Source: Streptomyces canus (GTDB lineage: Bacteria > Actinomycetota > Actinomycetes > Streptomycetales > Streptomycetaceae). From it: a stretch of 64,000 bases of DNA. The stretch covers positions 861,274 to 925,273 of the forward strand of contig NZ_KQ948658.1 in the NCBI RefSeq assembly GCF_001514145.1, read 5' to 3'. The notes beneath the pieces were generated by a model. That model was not told where the DNA came from. It did not search any database and saw nothing but the letters and a program-made list of their open reading frames with translations. Shown one piece after another: positions 1 to 7,616 of this stretch (position 1 is its first letter; each line of letters begins with the position of its first letter). The position numbers and the translations under genes were made by a program.

Positions 1-283
1 CGAGGGGGGCCTTCATGGCGGCGCAGTCGTAGCCCGTGCGCGCGGTGGGCGGCGAGGTGCAGCGGGACCAGTGGAGGTGCTGGCCGGTGGTGACCGCGGT
101 GGGCAGACCGGCGGGCGGGTTGTTCGCGGTGAACTCCGTACGCGGCTCCGCACTCCGGCCGGGAGCGTCGTGCTGGAGCCAGGCGCCGACGGCCCCGATC
201 GCGGCGAGGACGACCCCGGCGATAATCCGCGCACCGACCGAAAGGCCCGTTCTGCGGCTTCGTATCGGATGTGCGTCACTCAT
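1..283 (-). CDS. Secreted alpha/beta hydrolase, N-terminal part (cut by window edge)
   Basis: The 5' end of a minus-strand gene starting at ATG 283 and open to the window edge, so about 94 residues are visible. After a short basic N-terminus (SRRTG) comes one hydrophobic stretch (about residues 18-32), read as a signal peptide or anchor. A linker follows, then a C-x(9)-YDCAAMKAPL segment. That Cys-containing YDCA..KAPL region is typical of the start of the mature domain of Streptomyces secreted alpha/beta hydrolases (tripeptidyl aminopeptidase / SlpD-like). The catalytic Ser, Asp and His would lie outside the window, so the enzyme class is inferred from the N-terminus only. The ribosome site is weak (GGGG about 8 bases upstream). 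Confidence 0.6.
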   Translation of the reverse strand, partial: MSDAHPIRSRRTGLSVGARIIAGVVLAAIGAVGAWLQHDAPGRSAEPRTEFTANNPPAGLPTAVTTGQHLHWSRCTSPPTARTGYDCAAMKAPL

Positions 284-865
284 CGAAATCCCCGCGCTCC
301 CGCCCCTGGACGCCCGCCCCGTGCCCGCTTGTCCGTGTCCGTGATCGTCCGATCGTCGAATGAATGCAGAGTACAAGCCGTCTCCGACAGGCGAATTTCC
401 AACTGGCGAGCCGTCTCCGGATAGCCCAGACACTCGCGAGACGCCTGGCGCCGCCTTGACACCCTCCCTCCGTCGCACCCCGCGCCCGGGACCTCGACTG
501 GTGGGACCGCAGCGGAGGCGGCAGTTGAAGCTGCTCCCGGAGATCGGCTGCCATCTCCTTCAGCCCGGTCAGCCCGGCGGTACGCACTGCCTGGCGATAC
601 ATGGTGTTGCTGGTGTGCGCAGGGTCGAGTGCCGTTCCGGCCGGCGCGGTTACTCGACTGGAGCTGCGACATAAGGGCGATGCGGTACTCAGGCTGACCC
701 CGTCAGCCGTCAGAAGCTGTGAACGAACCCTTGCCGTCTGCCGCGAAATGCTGCGCCACGAGGGTTTGTTCATGAGACTGAGCGCGATATGGGCCTGCGA
801 TACCAGATTCGGCGTGCGCGCCCCCGGAATATCAGGCGGCCTGACCTGGGAGTTAACCTCAGCGG
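284..865. other. Intergenic stretch, no supported gene
   Basis: About 580 bases without a convincing gene. Several overlapping frames are open on both strands, but none combines a ribosome site, Streptomyces-like third-position bias and a recognisable domain. On the minus strand, peptides near 500-600 (TAGLTGLKEMAADLREQ) and, in another frame, near 380-440 (RECLGYPETARQLEIRLSE) look helical. Together they could be a frameshifted relic of a small helical protein. This is too weak to call as a pseudogene. Confidence 0.4.
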
Positions 866-1843
866 ATGATTCCTGCACCGCCACCGAAGGTCGTCACGCG
901 CCACCGCGACGGCCAGATCCATGCCTACGTCGTGGACTCCAGTGCCCGCGGGACGCTGGAGCCCACCGCGATTTTCCAGCCGCGGGCCGGCGACGAGGTC
1001 GTGGAGTCGGCGGTCCGGCACGATCTGGACCAGGTCGTGTACACGACGCTGAACGGTGTCATCTGCCTCACGCGTGCCGGCGACCTGGTGTGGTCTTCGC
1101 AATTCGAGCCGCACTCTGACGTACGCCATGGCCACCGGCCTGGCTGTGCGCTGTCTCTGGACGGCCGAACGGTGTGGGTCTACCGGCCGGACGCGATGGC
1201 GGGACGCGGGGGCGGAGACGAGTGGGTCGTACACGACGCCGAGAACGGTGTGATCCTCGCCCGCCGGGAGCTGGCGACGGTCGGGCACGGCGCCAGCCAC
1301 CACGTGCACCCCGCGGACGGCAGCGTCTACCTCGACATCGGTGAGGGCCAGGACGGCTCCGTCATCATCCGGGGTACGGGTGCCATCGACAGCCAGCCGG
1401 AGTTCGTGACGTACCCGTGGTCGGACCGCTGCCTGATCGACCTGGCGCCGTCCGGGCAGCAGTTCATGACCGTCGACCACGATCAGGCGGACGTCACCTT
1501 TCACGACCACCCCAACGGGAACGTGCTCTTCACCCTCCCCGTCGAGGCCTTCGGGTACGACCCGGAGGAGTGCTTCGTGGAATGGAGCGGCGGCTACCTG
1601 ACCGATGACACGGCCGTTGTCACCCTGGGCGGTGAGAGCCAAGACGAGGAGGAGTGGTTCCGCCACCACCTGATTGACGTACGCACAGGCACGCTCAGCG
1701 GCGAATTCGCCGTCGAGGTGAGCAACCCGTACGAGCTGGTGCCCCTGGGCGACGGATCCTGGCTCACTGACGGCCCCGGCGGCCATCCCGTCCGTTGGCC
1801 CGGCGCTCCGAAGCCGCCCGCACCACCGCACCCGGCAGGTTGA
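866..1843 (+). CDS. Hypothetical beta-propeller-like protein
   Basis: A 325-residue protein of unknown function. It has no signal peptide and no membrane segment. The sequence alternates short beta-prone blocks with DG/GD turns and strand-like segments (HAYVVDSS, VVYTTLNGV, SVYLDIGEGQDGS, FMTVDHDQADV), as in WD40/YVTN-type propeller proteins. No catalytic motif is visible. ATG 866 has only a weak ribosome site. The 3' end overlaps the margin of the transposase remnant on the other strand, so the last 20 or so proline-rich residues (APKPPAPPHPAG) may be a read-through tail created when the element decayed. It is encoded alone. Confidence 0.6.
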   Translation: MIPAPPPKVVTRHRDGQIHAYVVDSSARGTLEPTAIFQPRAGDEVVESAVRHDLDQVVYTTLNGVICLTRAGDLVWSSQFEPHSDVRHGHRPGCALSLDGRTVWVYRPDAMAGRGGGDEWVVHDAENGVILARRELATVGHGASHHVHPADGSVYLDIGEGQDGSVIIRGTGAIDSQPEFVTYPWSDRCLIDLAPSGQQFMTVDHDQADVTFHDHPNGNVLFTLPVEAFGYDPEECFVEWSGGYLTDDTAVVTLGGESQDEEEWFRHHLIDVRTGTLSGEFAVEVSNPYELVPLGDGSWLTDGPGGHPVRWPGAPKPPAPPHPAG

Positions 1844-2114
1844 AGGCGGTCAACGCCTCGGGACCGGCCGGCCTCACGCCGTGCCCGCGCCGGTGTGCGG
1901 CCGTCAGCGCGAGGTCTACCGGCGTGGTCACTGGCCTGTCCGCGCGCACAAACGCGTCGGTCAGCTCGAACAGCGTGTCCCCGCGCGCGGTCAGGCGGTC
2001 GAAGAAGTCGTTCCTGAAGCCTGACGCTTTCGCGAACCGTTCCTGGGGACCGGTGCCAGGCAGCAACTCACCTAATCTGCCGGACGCGAACGGGCGCGGA
2101 ACGTGTTGGACAAA
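1840..2114 (-). pseudogene. Transposase remnant (N-terminal fragment, IS701-like)
   Basis: A minus-strand fragment of about 90 residues reads FVQHVPRPF, then FRNDFFDRLTARGDTLFELT, then DLALTAAHRRGHG. This matches the N-terminus of a common Streptomyces transposase family (F-x-L-TARGDALFEL, then EL-x-L-x(3)-HRRGHG), as I remember it. The catalytic domain is gone and the fragment ends against the 3' end of the upstream plus-strand gene. The product cannot be functional. No terminal inverted repeats were found. Family assignment is from memory of the motif, not from a search. Confidence 0.6.
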
Positions 2115-2128
2115 GCAGTCCTGGGCGC

Positions 2129-2731
2129 TCAGCCCACTGCCCCCGTCGCCGCACGCGGCTGAAGGATTCTGGCGGTGAAGGCCGCGAGGTGTGCCCGCAG
2201 TTGCTCCCGGGGCATGTGCTGGTGGCCGACGAGGTGTTCGACGAGGTCGGCGCGGGTGGCGGCCAGCAGTGCGTGAGCGGTGAAGGCACTGTCGGTGAGA
2301 CCGGGGATCCGTTCCAGTACGGCTTGAAGCGTGCTGTGCCACCGTTCGTAGTGTTCGGCCTGGTAAGGGCTGCCGCTGCCGGTCTCCTCCAGAGCCAGGG
2401 CGAGGTGGCGGTTGTCCAGCTTGAAGCACAGGAGCGCGTCGAGCAGGGCGGGTACGCGCTCCAGCGGCGGGGCGGCGGGGCCCAGGGGCGGCGGCCCCGC
2501 TTCGACGGCGTTCCTGACCGGTTCGAGCCGTTCCGCGTACAGCGCCTGGATCAGGCCGGTGCGATCACCGAAGGCGCGGAAGAGCGTCCCTTTGCCGACG
2601 CCGGCCGCTGCCGCGATGTCGGCCATGGTGACGGCCTCCGGGCTCTCGCAGCGGGCGAAGAGGCTGTCGGCCGCCGCGAGGACGGCCGCCCGGTTGCGCA
2701 CTGCGTCCTTGCGTGGCCTGCGTTCGGGCAT
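2129..2731 (-). CDS. TetR/AcrR family transcriptional regulator
   Basis: A 200-residue TetR-type repressor. The N-terminal three-helix DNA-binding domain covers about residues 12-58, with the classic recognition stretch DIAAAAGVGKGTLFRAFGDR. The rest is an all-helical ligand-binding domain. ATG 2731 is supported by GGAGGAAG ten bases upstream. It is divergent from the NTF2-like/NmrA-like pair, and the 93-base gap holds two copies of a CGGACC-N3-GGTCCG palindrome. It is therefore very likely an autoregulated repressor of its neighbours. The ligand is unknown, though the neighbouring NAD(P)-binding protein suggests a redox-active or electrophilic compound. Confidence 0.9.
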   Translation of the reverse strand: MPERRPRKDAVRNRAAVLAAADSLFARCESPEAVTMADIAAAAGVGKGTLFRAFGDRTGLIQALYAERLEPVRNAVEAGPPPLGPAAPPLERVPALLDALLCFKLDNRHLALALEETGSGSPYQAEHYERWHSTLQAVLERIPGLTDSAFTAHALLAATRADLVEHLVGHQHMPREQLRAHLAAFTARILQPRAATGAVG

Positions 2732-2755
2732 GCGGTTTCTTCCTCCGATTGCAAA

Positions 2756-2802
2756 ACGGACCCCGGGTCCGTATCGTCGAAGTGAACCGGACCCACGGTC
2801 CG
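2756..2802. promoter_or_regulatory. Twin TetR-type operator
   Basis: Two near-identical palindromes lie between the divergent TetR and NTF2-like genes. The first is ACGGACC-CCG-GGTCCGT at 2756-2772 and the second is CGGACC-CAC-GGTCCG at 2788-2802. Both have the form CGGACC-N3-GGTCCG. Their centres are 31 bases apart, about three helical turns, which puts them on one face of the DNA. Their position next to the repressor gene makes them the probable operators for both directions. Confidence 0.75.
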
Positions 2803-2824
2803 CATCTTACGGGACGGAGTACTC

Positions 2825-3253
2825 ATGCCCACGCATACGGCACCGGCGGACCTGTACCGCCACGGCCTGAAACTGCTGCTCGACAAGGACATCGCCGCCT
2901 GGATCGACCTCTGGGACGACAACGGGGTCTTCGAGTTCCCGTTCGCGCCCGACGGCTGGCCCAAGCGGCTGGAGGGCAAAGCCGCGATCGCCGACTACAT
3001 GCGCGGCTACCCCGACCACATCGACCTCCACGACTTCCCGTACGTGGAGATACACCAGACCACTGCCGCGCAGACCATCGTGGTCGAGATGCGTGCGGTG
3101 GGCCGGCTGGTGGAGACCGGCAGCCCCTACGACATGACGTACATCGCCGTGGTGACCGTCGAGGACGGCAGGATCACCCGCTACCGCGACTACTGGAACC
3201 CGCTCGTGGTGCTCCAGGAATCCATGAGCGACTTCACGAGGAGCAGCCGATGA
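2825..3253 (+). CDS. SnoaL/PhzA-like NTF2-fold protein
   Basis: A 142-residue protein with the single-domain alpha+beta cone fold of the SnoaL/NTF2 family. The pattern runs from an N-terminal helix (LYRHGLKLLLDKDIAAWIDL) through VFEFPFAP and an EGKAAIADYM helix to C-terminal strands (IAVVTVEDGRITRYRDYWNP). The latter is the usual family ending. Members are small cyclases, isomerases or binding proteins. The exact reaction cannot be read from the sequence. ATG 2825 follows GGACGGAG. The stop overlaps the start of the next gene (ATGA), so the two are translationally coupled and under the same twin operator. Confidence 0.85.
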   Translation: MPTHTAPADLYRHGLKLLLDKDIAAWIDLWDDNGVFEFPFAPDGWPKRLEGKAAIADYMRGYPDHIDLHDFPYVEIHQTTAAQTIVVEMRAVGRLVETGSPYDMTYIAVVTVEDGRITRYRDYWNPLVVLQESMSDFTRSSR

Positions 3254-4089
3254 GCACGCCCGGTACGACCCTGGTCATCGGAGCCACCGGCACCACCGGC
3301 AGCCGTGTCGTCTCCCGGCTCGTGGCGGCTGGGCACCCTGTCAGGGCCGCCGGCCGGCAGGCCACCGAGGTGGGCGGCGCTCCGGCCGTCCGATTCGACT
3401 GGAACGACCCTGCGACGTTCGACGAAGCCCTCGACGGCGTGGACCGCCTGTATCTCATTCCGCCGCTCGGCTCCCGGGAGCCGGCCGCCGTCATGCTGCC
3501 CTTCCTCCGGCGGGGCCGCGCAGCCGGGCTGCGCCGCGTGGTGCTGCTCAGCGCGTCGGCGATCCCCTCCGGAGGTCCAGCCGTAGGGCAGGTCCACCAG
3601 GCCCTTCCCGGCCTGTTCGACGCGTGGGCGGTCCTGCGGCCCTCATGGTTCATGCAGAACTTCACCGGCGACCACCCGCACGCGCAGAGCATCCGCAAGG
3701 ACGGAACCCTGCTGACCGCCACCGGCGAGGGTCGTGTCGGGTTCGTGGACGCCGACGACATCGCCGCGGTCGCCGTGCACGCCCTGACCACCCCTCAGGC
3801 CCCCAACACCGACCTGGTCATCACCGGGCCGCAGGCGTTGAGCTACGGCGACGTCGCAGCGGTCCTCTCGGAGGTCACGGGCCGGAGCGTCACCCATCGG
3901 CAGCTGACCTACGAGCAGATGCGCGACCGCCTGGCCGCCGGGATGCCCGCCGAGTTCGCCGAGTTGCTCGCCGGCATGGACCTCGCCATCGCCGAGGGAG
4001 CGGAGAACCGCACCACCGACACCGTCGAGTGCCTCACCGGCCGCCCACCGCGCAGCTTCCGTGCCTTCGTCGAGCAGGAAATGCTTTGA
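3250..4089 (+). CDS. NmrA-like NAD(P)-binding protein (atypical SDR)
   Basis: A 279-residue protein with an N-terminal Rossmann nucleotide-binding loop VIGATGTTGSRVV (GxxGxxG) at about residues 9-21. It has an NmrA/HSCARG-type body: LYLIPP after strand 4, RRVVLLSASA, then LRPSWFMQNF. The classical SDR YxxxK catalytic pair is absent, so it may be an NAD(P)H-quinone-type reductase or a redox sensor. The start overlaps the upstream stop by four bases (ATGA). The operon is TetR-controlled. The gene is followed closely by an IS630 remnant, so the operon may have been delivered or trimmed by mobile elements. Confidence 0.85.
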   Translation: MSTPGTTLVIGATGTTGSRVVSRLVAAGHPVRAAGRQATEVGGAPAVRFDWNDPATFDEALDGVDRLYLIPPLGSREPAAVMLPFLRRGRAAGLRRVVLLSASAIPSGGPAVGQVHQALPGLFDAWAVLRPSWFMQNFTGDHPHAQSIRKDGTLLTATGEGRVGFVDADDIAAVAVHALTTPQAPNTDLVITGPQALSYGDVAAVLSEVTGRSVTHRQLTYEQMRDRLAAGMPAEFAELLAGMDLAIAEGAENRTTDTVECLTGRPPRSFRAFVEQEML

Positions 4090-4220
4090 GGAGCGGGGCG
4101 TCCGAGGGGGACACCCGCACCCACGGGTCGGAGACCGTGCCGACCCGAGGTGCGCCGAGGCTCTGGCTGGGCACTCGCCGGTCATCCCGAGCGGCACACC
4201 CCGCGACCTGTCACCGCACC

Positions 4221-4390
4221 CACGGAGTGCGGTACTTCCACGGCTGCTACTCGATCGGCGACGACACCCTGGGGGGCGTCAACCGGCGCAGGAAGGGTGC
4301 CGGCAACACCCTGGTCGGCCTCCGGCCGATCCGCGCGGCCCGCCCGGACGGCGCCCCGATCTACGTCACCCTGGACAACCCCGCGACCTT
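4221..4390 (+). pseudogene. IS630-family transposase remnant
   Basis: A frame of about 55 residues reads HGVRYFHGCYSIGDDTLGG, then VNRRRKGAGNTL, then IRAARPDGAPIYVTLDN. This matches the central part of actinomycete IS630-type DDE transposases, in which the last D (xxVxLDN) is one of the catalytic acidic residues. Sequence beyond LDN no longer matches, and the expected ...HKG and WANPIE blocks are missing. It is therefore a deeply truncated relic. The open frame running on to 4487 looks like chance coding. Confidence 0.7.
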
Positions 4391-4483
4391 CTCACGCCTC
4401 GCGCACGGGCTGCCCGATCCGCTCCAGCGGCTCATCCGCTCCCTCGCCGCTCTCGGCCCCGGTGAACCTTCCCGGTCACAGCA

Positions 4484-5509
4484 CTAGCCAGCCATGTACG
4501 TCACCGGGTCGCTCCCCGTCACCGCCTCCGCGCGGCCCAGCTTCACCAGCCGCCGCAGATGCGCCTCGGCCTCCGAGACCGCGATGTTGCGTGATCCGTA
4601 GGGGATCTGGTCCCAGGGCCGGTTCCACTCCATGCGCTCGGCGAGCTGCCAGGGGGTGAGGGGATCGGCGAGGAGGGAGCGCAGGTCGGTGAGGCGTTCC
4701 TCGTGGTGGGCGAGCAACTGCCCCACGCGGGCGCTCGCGTCGGTGAAGACGTGCTGGTGGGCGGGGAGGACCTCGGCGGGGGCGAGGCGCCCGACGCGTT
4801 CCAGGGAGTCGAGGTAGTCGCCGAGGGGGTCGGTGACGGTGGCGTCGTCCGGGTCCTCGTACAGGCCGATGTGCGGGGTGATCTCGGGGAGCAGATGATC
4901 GCCGGAGAACAGCCGCCCGTGCCCCGGCAGTCCGGAGGGGTGCTCCTCCTCCAGGTGCAGGCAGACATGGCCGGGCGTGTGCCCCGGGGTCCAGATCGCG
5001 CGGAGCCTGCGGCCGGGGAGGTCGAGGAGTTCGCCGGGGACGATCTCGCGGTCGGGCAACGCGGGGGAGAAGCCGGGCAGTTCGCGGCGGCGTGCGGTGC
5101 GCAGGGGGGCCACGTGGTCCTCGGGGGCGCCCGCGGCCACCAACTTGGCCGTCATGTAGGAGAACCAGCGCTCGGCGCGGGTCTCGCGGGTGCGCCGCAC
5201 GATCGCGGAGTCGGCCGCGTGCATCGCGATCCAGGCCCCGGACGCCTCCCGCACCTTGCCGGACAGGCCGTGGTGGTCGGGGTGGTGGTGGGTGATGACC
5301 ACGCCGTGGATCTCGCCCACGCCGGTCCCGCACGCGGTCAGCCCCTCGGCGAGGGTGTCCCAGGAGTCCGGGTCGTCCCAGCCGGTGTCGACCAGCACCG
5401 GTCCCCGGTCGGTCTCGACGACGTACACGAGCGTGTGGCCGAGCGGATTGTCGGGGATGGGCACCTGAACGGACCGGACGCCGCCACCATGGTCGTACAC
5501 CTGCGCCAT
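4484..5509 (-). CDS. MBL-fold metallo-hydrolase
   Basis: A 341-residue metallo-beta-lactamase-fold hydrolase. The metal-binding signature THHHPDHHG is at residues 73-81. Further metal ligands are likely at GHTPGHVCLH and FSGDHLLPE. A C-terminal helical domain of about 80 residues (QLLAHHEERL..., PWQLAERMEWNRPW) resembles the LACTB2/winged-helix end of broad-specificity thioester hydrolase-like members. I chose ATG 5509, with GGGGTG four bases upstream, over GTG 5524. It is divergent from the aldehyde dehydrogenase across a 168-base gap that holds a near-consensus KstR site. A role in acyl-CoA or acyl-ester turnover is plausible but inferred. Confidence 0.88.
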   Translation of the reverse strand: MAQVYDHGGGVRSVQVPIPDNPLGHTLVYVVETDRGPVLVDTGWDDPDSWDTLAEGLTACGTGVGEIHGVVITHHHPDHHGLSGKVREASGAWIAMHAADSAIVRRTRETRAERWFSYMTAKLVAAGAPEDHVAPLRTARRRELPGFSPALPDREIVPGELLDLPGRRLRAIWTPGHTPGHVCLHLEEEHPSGLPGHGRLFSGDHLLPEITPHIGLYEDPDDATVTDPLGDYLDSLERVGRLAPAEVLPAHQHVFTDASARVGQLLAHHEERLTDLRSLLADPLTPWQLAERMEWNRPWDQIPYGSRNIAVSEAEAHLRRLVKLGRAEAVTGSDPVTYMAG

Positions 5510-5544
5510 GAGCACCCCAATCACCGCGTTCCCGTCACTATAAC

Positions 5545-5558
5545 TAGAACGAGTTTCG
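5545..5558. promoter_or_regulatory. Probable KstR operator (one mismatch)
   Basis: TAGAACGAGTTTCG matches the published mycobacterial KstR consensus TnnAACnnGTTnnA except for the final A. It lies between the metallo-hydrolase and aldehyde dehydrogenase genes. A second inverted repeat, GAACTG-GTAT-CAGTTC, at 5616-5631 in the same gap may be another regulator's site. Confidence 0.55.
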
Positions 5559-5677
5559 ACGGTAGCCCGAGGTCACCAACAGTCGCGGTGTGCGGCCCGT
5601 GGACTCCTCCCAGTAGAACTGGTATCAGTTCCGTATCTGATGGATCGTCAGTAAGTCGCCCCGGGGAGGCAGTCGCC

Positions 5678-7135
5678 ATGACCGAGCTCGTGGAACACGG
5701 ACAGCTGTTCATCGGCGGGGAGTTGACGGACCCCCTGGGCAAGGACGTCATCGAGGTGATCTCCCCGCACACCCAGGAGGTCATCGGACGGGTGCCGCAC
5801 GCCTCGCGCGCGGACGTGGACGCGGCGGTCGCCGCCGCACGCACCGCCTTCGACGAGGGACCCTGGCCGCGGATGTCGCTCGACGAGCGCATCGAGGTCG
5901 TCACGAGGATCAAGGACGCCATCGCGGTCCGGCACGAGGAGATCGCCCGCGTGATCTCCTCCGAGAACGGCTCCCCGTACTCCTGGAGCGTCCTCGCACA
6001 GGCCCTCGGCGCGATGATGGTCTGGGACTCGGCGATCACGGTCGCACGCAACTTCACGTACGAGGAGACACGCGACGGAGTCCTCGGCCGCATCCTCGTG
6101 CGCCGCGAGCCGGTCGGGGTCGTGGCGGCCGTGGTGCCCTGGAACGTCCCGCAGTTCGTCGCCGCCGCCAAGCTCGCGCCCGCGCTGCTCACCGGCTGCA
6201 CGGTGGTGCTCAAGCCGTCGCCCGAGTCGCCGCTGGACGCGTACATCCTGGCCGAGATCACCAAGGAGGCCGGGCTGCCGGAGGGCGTCCTGTCCATCCT
6301 CCCGGCCGACCGTGAGGTGAGCGAGTACCTGGTCGGGCACCCGGGGATCGACAAGGTCTCCTTCACCGGCTCGGTGGGCGCGGGCAAGCGCGTCATGGAG
6401 GTCGCCGCCCGCAATCTCACCCGCGTGACCCTGGAGCTGGGCGGCAAGTCGGCGGCCGTGGTCCTCCCGGACGCGGACGTCGAGGCGGCCGTCGCCGGGA
6501 TCGTCCCGTCCGCCTGGATGAACAACGGACAGGCCTGCGTGGCCCAGACCCGCATCCTGCTGCCCCGCTCCCGCTACGACGAGTTCGCCGAGGCCCTTGC
6601 CGCGGCGGCGAGTGCACTGGTCGTCGGCGACCCGCTCGACCCCGCCACCCAGGTCGGCCCCCTGGTCGCCGAGCGCCAGCAGCGCCGCAACCTCGACTAC
6701 ATCCGCATCGGCCAGGAGGAGGGCGCCAAGATCCTCACCGGCGGCGGGCGTCCGGCGGGCCTGGAGCGCGGCTGGTACGTCGAGCCGACCCTCTTCGGCG
6801 ACGTCGACAACTCGATGCGGATCGCGCGCGAGGAGATCTTCGGACCGGTGATCTGTCTCCTTCCCTATGGTGACGAGTCCGAGGCGGTGAAGATCGCCAA
6901 CGACTCCGACTACGGCCTGTCGGGCAGTGTGTGGACGGCCGACGTCGAGCGCGGCATCGAGGTCGCCCGCCAGGTCCGTACCGGCACCTACAACGTCAAC
7001 ACCTTCAGCCTCGACATGCTCGGCCCCTTCGGCGGCTACAAGAACTCCGGTCTGGGAAGGGAGTTCGGCCCGGAGGGCTACGGCGAGTTCCTGGAGCACA
7101 AGATGATCCACCTGCCGGCCGGCTGGGAGGGGTGA
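5678..7135 (+). CDS. Aldehyde dehydrogenase (NAD(P)-dependent)
   Basis: A 485-residue member of the aldehyde dehydrogenase superfamily that oxidises an aldehyde to the acid. Catalytic features are all visible: PWN (Asn156), Lys179 in VLKPSPE, Glu253 in TLELGGKS, and nucleophile Cys287 in NNGQAC. The Rossmann FTGSVGAGKRV loop and EEIFGPV are also present. Length is normal. The ATG at 5678 has GGGGAGGC upstream. A ferredoxin follows seven bases later, an arrangement common in actinobacterial P450/sterol or alkane oxidation loci. The upstream region carries a near-consensus KstR site. The substrate is unknown; a sterol side-chain or fatty aldehyde would fit the context. Confidence 0.95.
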   Translation: MTELVEHGQLFIGGELTDPLGKDVIEVISPHTQEVIGRVPHASRADVDAAVAAARTAFDEGPWPRMSLDERIEVVTRIKDAIAVRHEEIARVISSENGSPYSWSVLAQALGAMMVWDSAITVARNFTYEETRDGVLGRILVRREPVGVVAAVVPWNVPQFVAAAKLAPALLTGCTVVLKPSPESPLDAYILAEITKEAGLPEGVLSILPADREVSEYLVGHPGIDKVSFTGSVGAGKRVMEVAARNLTRVTLELGGKSAAVVLPDADVEAAVAGIVPSAWMNNGQACVAQTRILLPRSRYDEFAEALAAAASALVVGDPLDPATQVGPLVAERQQRRNLDYIRIGQEEGAKILTGGGRPAGLERGWYVEPTLFGDVDNSMRIAREEIFGPVICLLPYGDESEAVKIANDSDYGLSGSVWTADVERGIEVARQVRTGTYNVNTFSLDMLGPFGGYKNSGLGREFGPEGYGEFLEHKMIHLPAGWEG

Positions 7136-7141
7136 GCGGCG

Positions 7142-7375
7142 ATGGGAGACCGCTGGCACGTCGAGGTCGACCGCTCCCTGTGCATCGGCTCCGCGCAGTG
7201 TGTGAACACCGCCCCCGACGGCTTCCGCCTGGACACCGCCCGCCAGTCCCACCCCGCCGACCCGGAGACCGACGCCAACGAGAAGATCCTGGCGGCGGCG
7301 GAGAACTGCCCGGTGGAGGCCATCATGATCTCGCTGCTGGGGAGCGGGGAGCCGGTGTTCCCGCCGGAGGACTAG
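7142..7375 (+). CDS. Ferredoxin, [3Fe-4S] type
   Basis: A 77-residue acidic soluble ferredoxin. Iron-sulfur ligands are Cys in LCIGSAQC (C-x5-C) and the distal Cys-Pro in AENCPVEAI. That spacing, lacking the second cysteine of a 4Fe cluster, is the pattern of the small 3Fe-4S ferredoxins that feed electrons to actinobacterial cytochromes P450. It lies directly behind the aldehyde dehydrogenase and is almost certainly cotranscribed. No P450 gene is in the window, so its partner must be elsewhere. Confidence 0.92.
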   Translation: MGDRWHVEVDRSLCIGSAQCVNTAPDGFRLDTARQSHPADPETDANEKILAAAENCPVEAIMISLLGSGEPVFPPED

Positions 7376-7495
7376 GGGCCGGGAAAATCTTGGTTTGAGG
7401 GGGTTCATTCCCGGACGAGAGTTCTACTCTGGACATAGGCCTACGAGGCGAGTGAGGGAGTCCGACCGACGTAGCCGACTCGGGCGAGAAGCGCA

Positions 7496-7605
7496 GGCTT
7501 CCGCCGGGGCCGACGTCGACGGTAGGGCTGAGAGGCCGAAGAGCAGCGGGAAGGCTCGACGGCGACCCCAAGAACCTGATCCGGACCATGCCGGCGAAGG
7601 GAACC
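7496..7605 (+). promoter_or_regulatory. TPP (THI-box) riboswitch without a downstream thiamine gene
   Basis: The plus strand carries the conserved core of a thiamine pyrophosphate riboswitch. GGGG (7506-7509) pairs with CCCC (7566-7569) as P2, and CTGAGA (7528-7533) is the pyrimidine-sensing J3-2. CCTGATCCGG followed by ATGCCGGCGAAGGGA (7575-7602) forms P4/P5 and the pyrophosphate pocket. A closing P1 can form between GGCTTCC (7496-7502) and GGGAACC (7599-7605) with one mismatch. Normally such an element lies just upstream of thiC, an HMP transporter or another thi gene on the same strand. Here the next plus-strand gene is nearly 4 kb away, and the 3' end of an opposite-strand NACHT gene begins 12 bases later. 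It looks like an orphan left by an insertion or deletion. Confidence 0.85.
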
Positions 7606-7616
7606 CGTCTCGTAGG

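Noticed and set aside
770..1831. A minus-strand frame opposite the propeller-like protein
   Set aside because: Codon-position bias favours the plus strand, whose protein has regular strand-turn units. The minus product is Arg/Val/Asp-rich shadow.
4390..4487. Continuation of the IS630 remnant frame to 4487
   Set aside because: After LDN the sequence no longer matches transposase. It is probably a chance open frame at the junction.
5648..7408. A minus-strand frame opposite the aldehyde dehydrogenase
   Set aside because: Shadow of a well-supported enzyme. No homology-like blocks and no upstream ribosome site.
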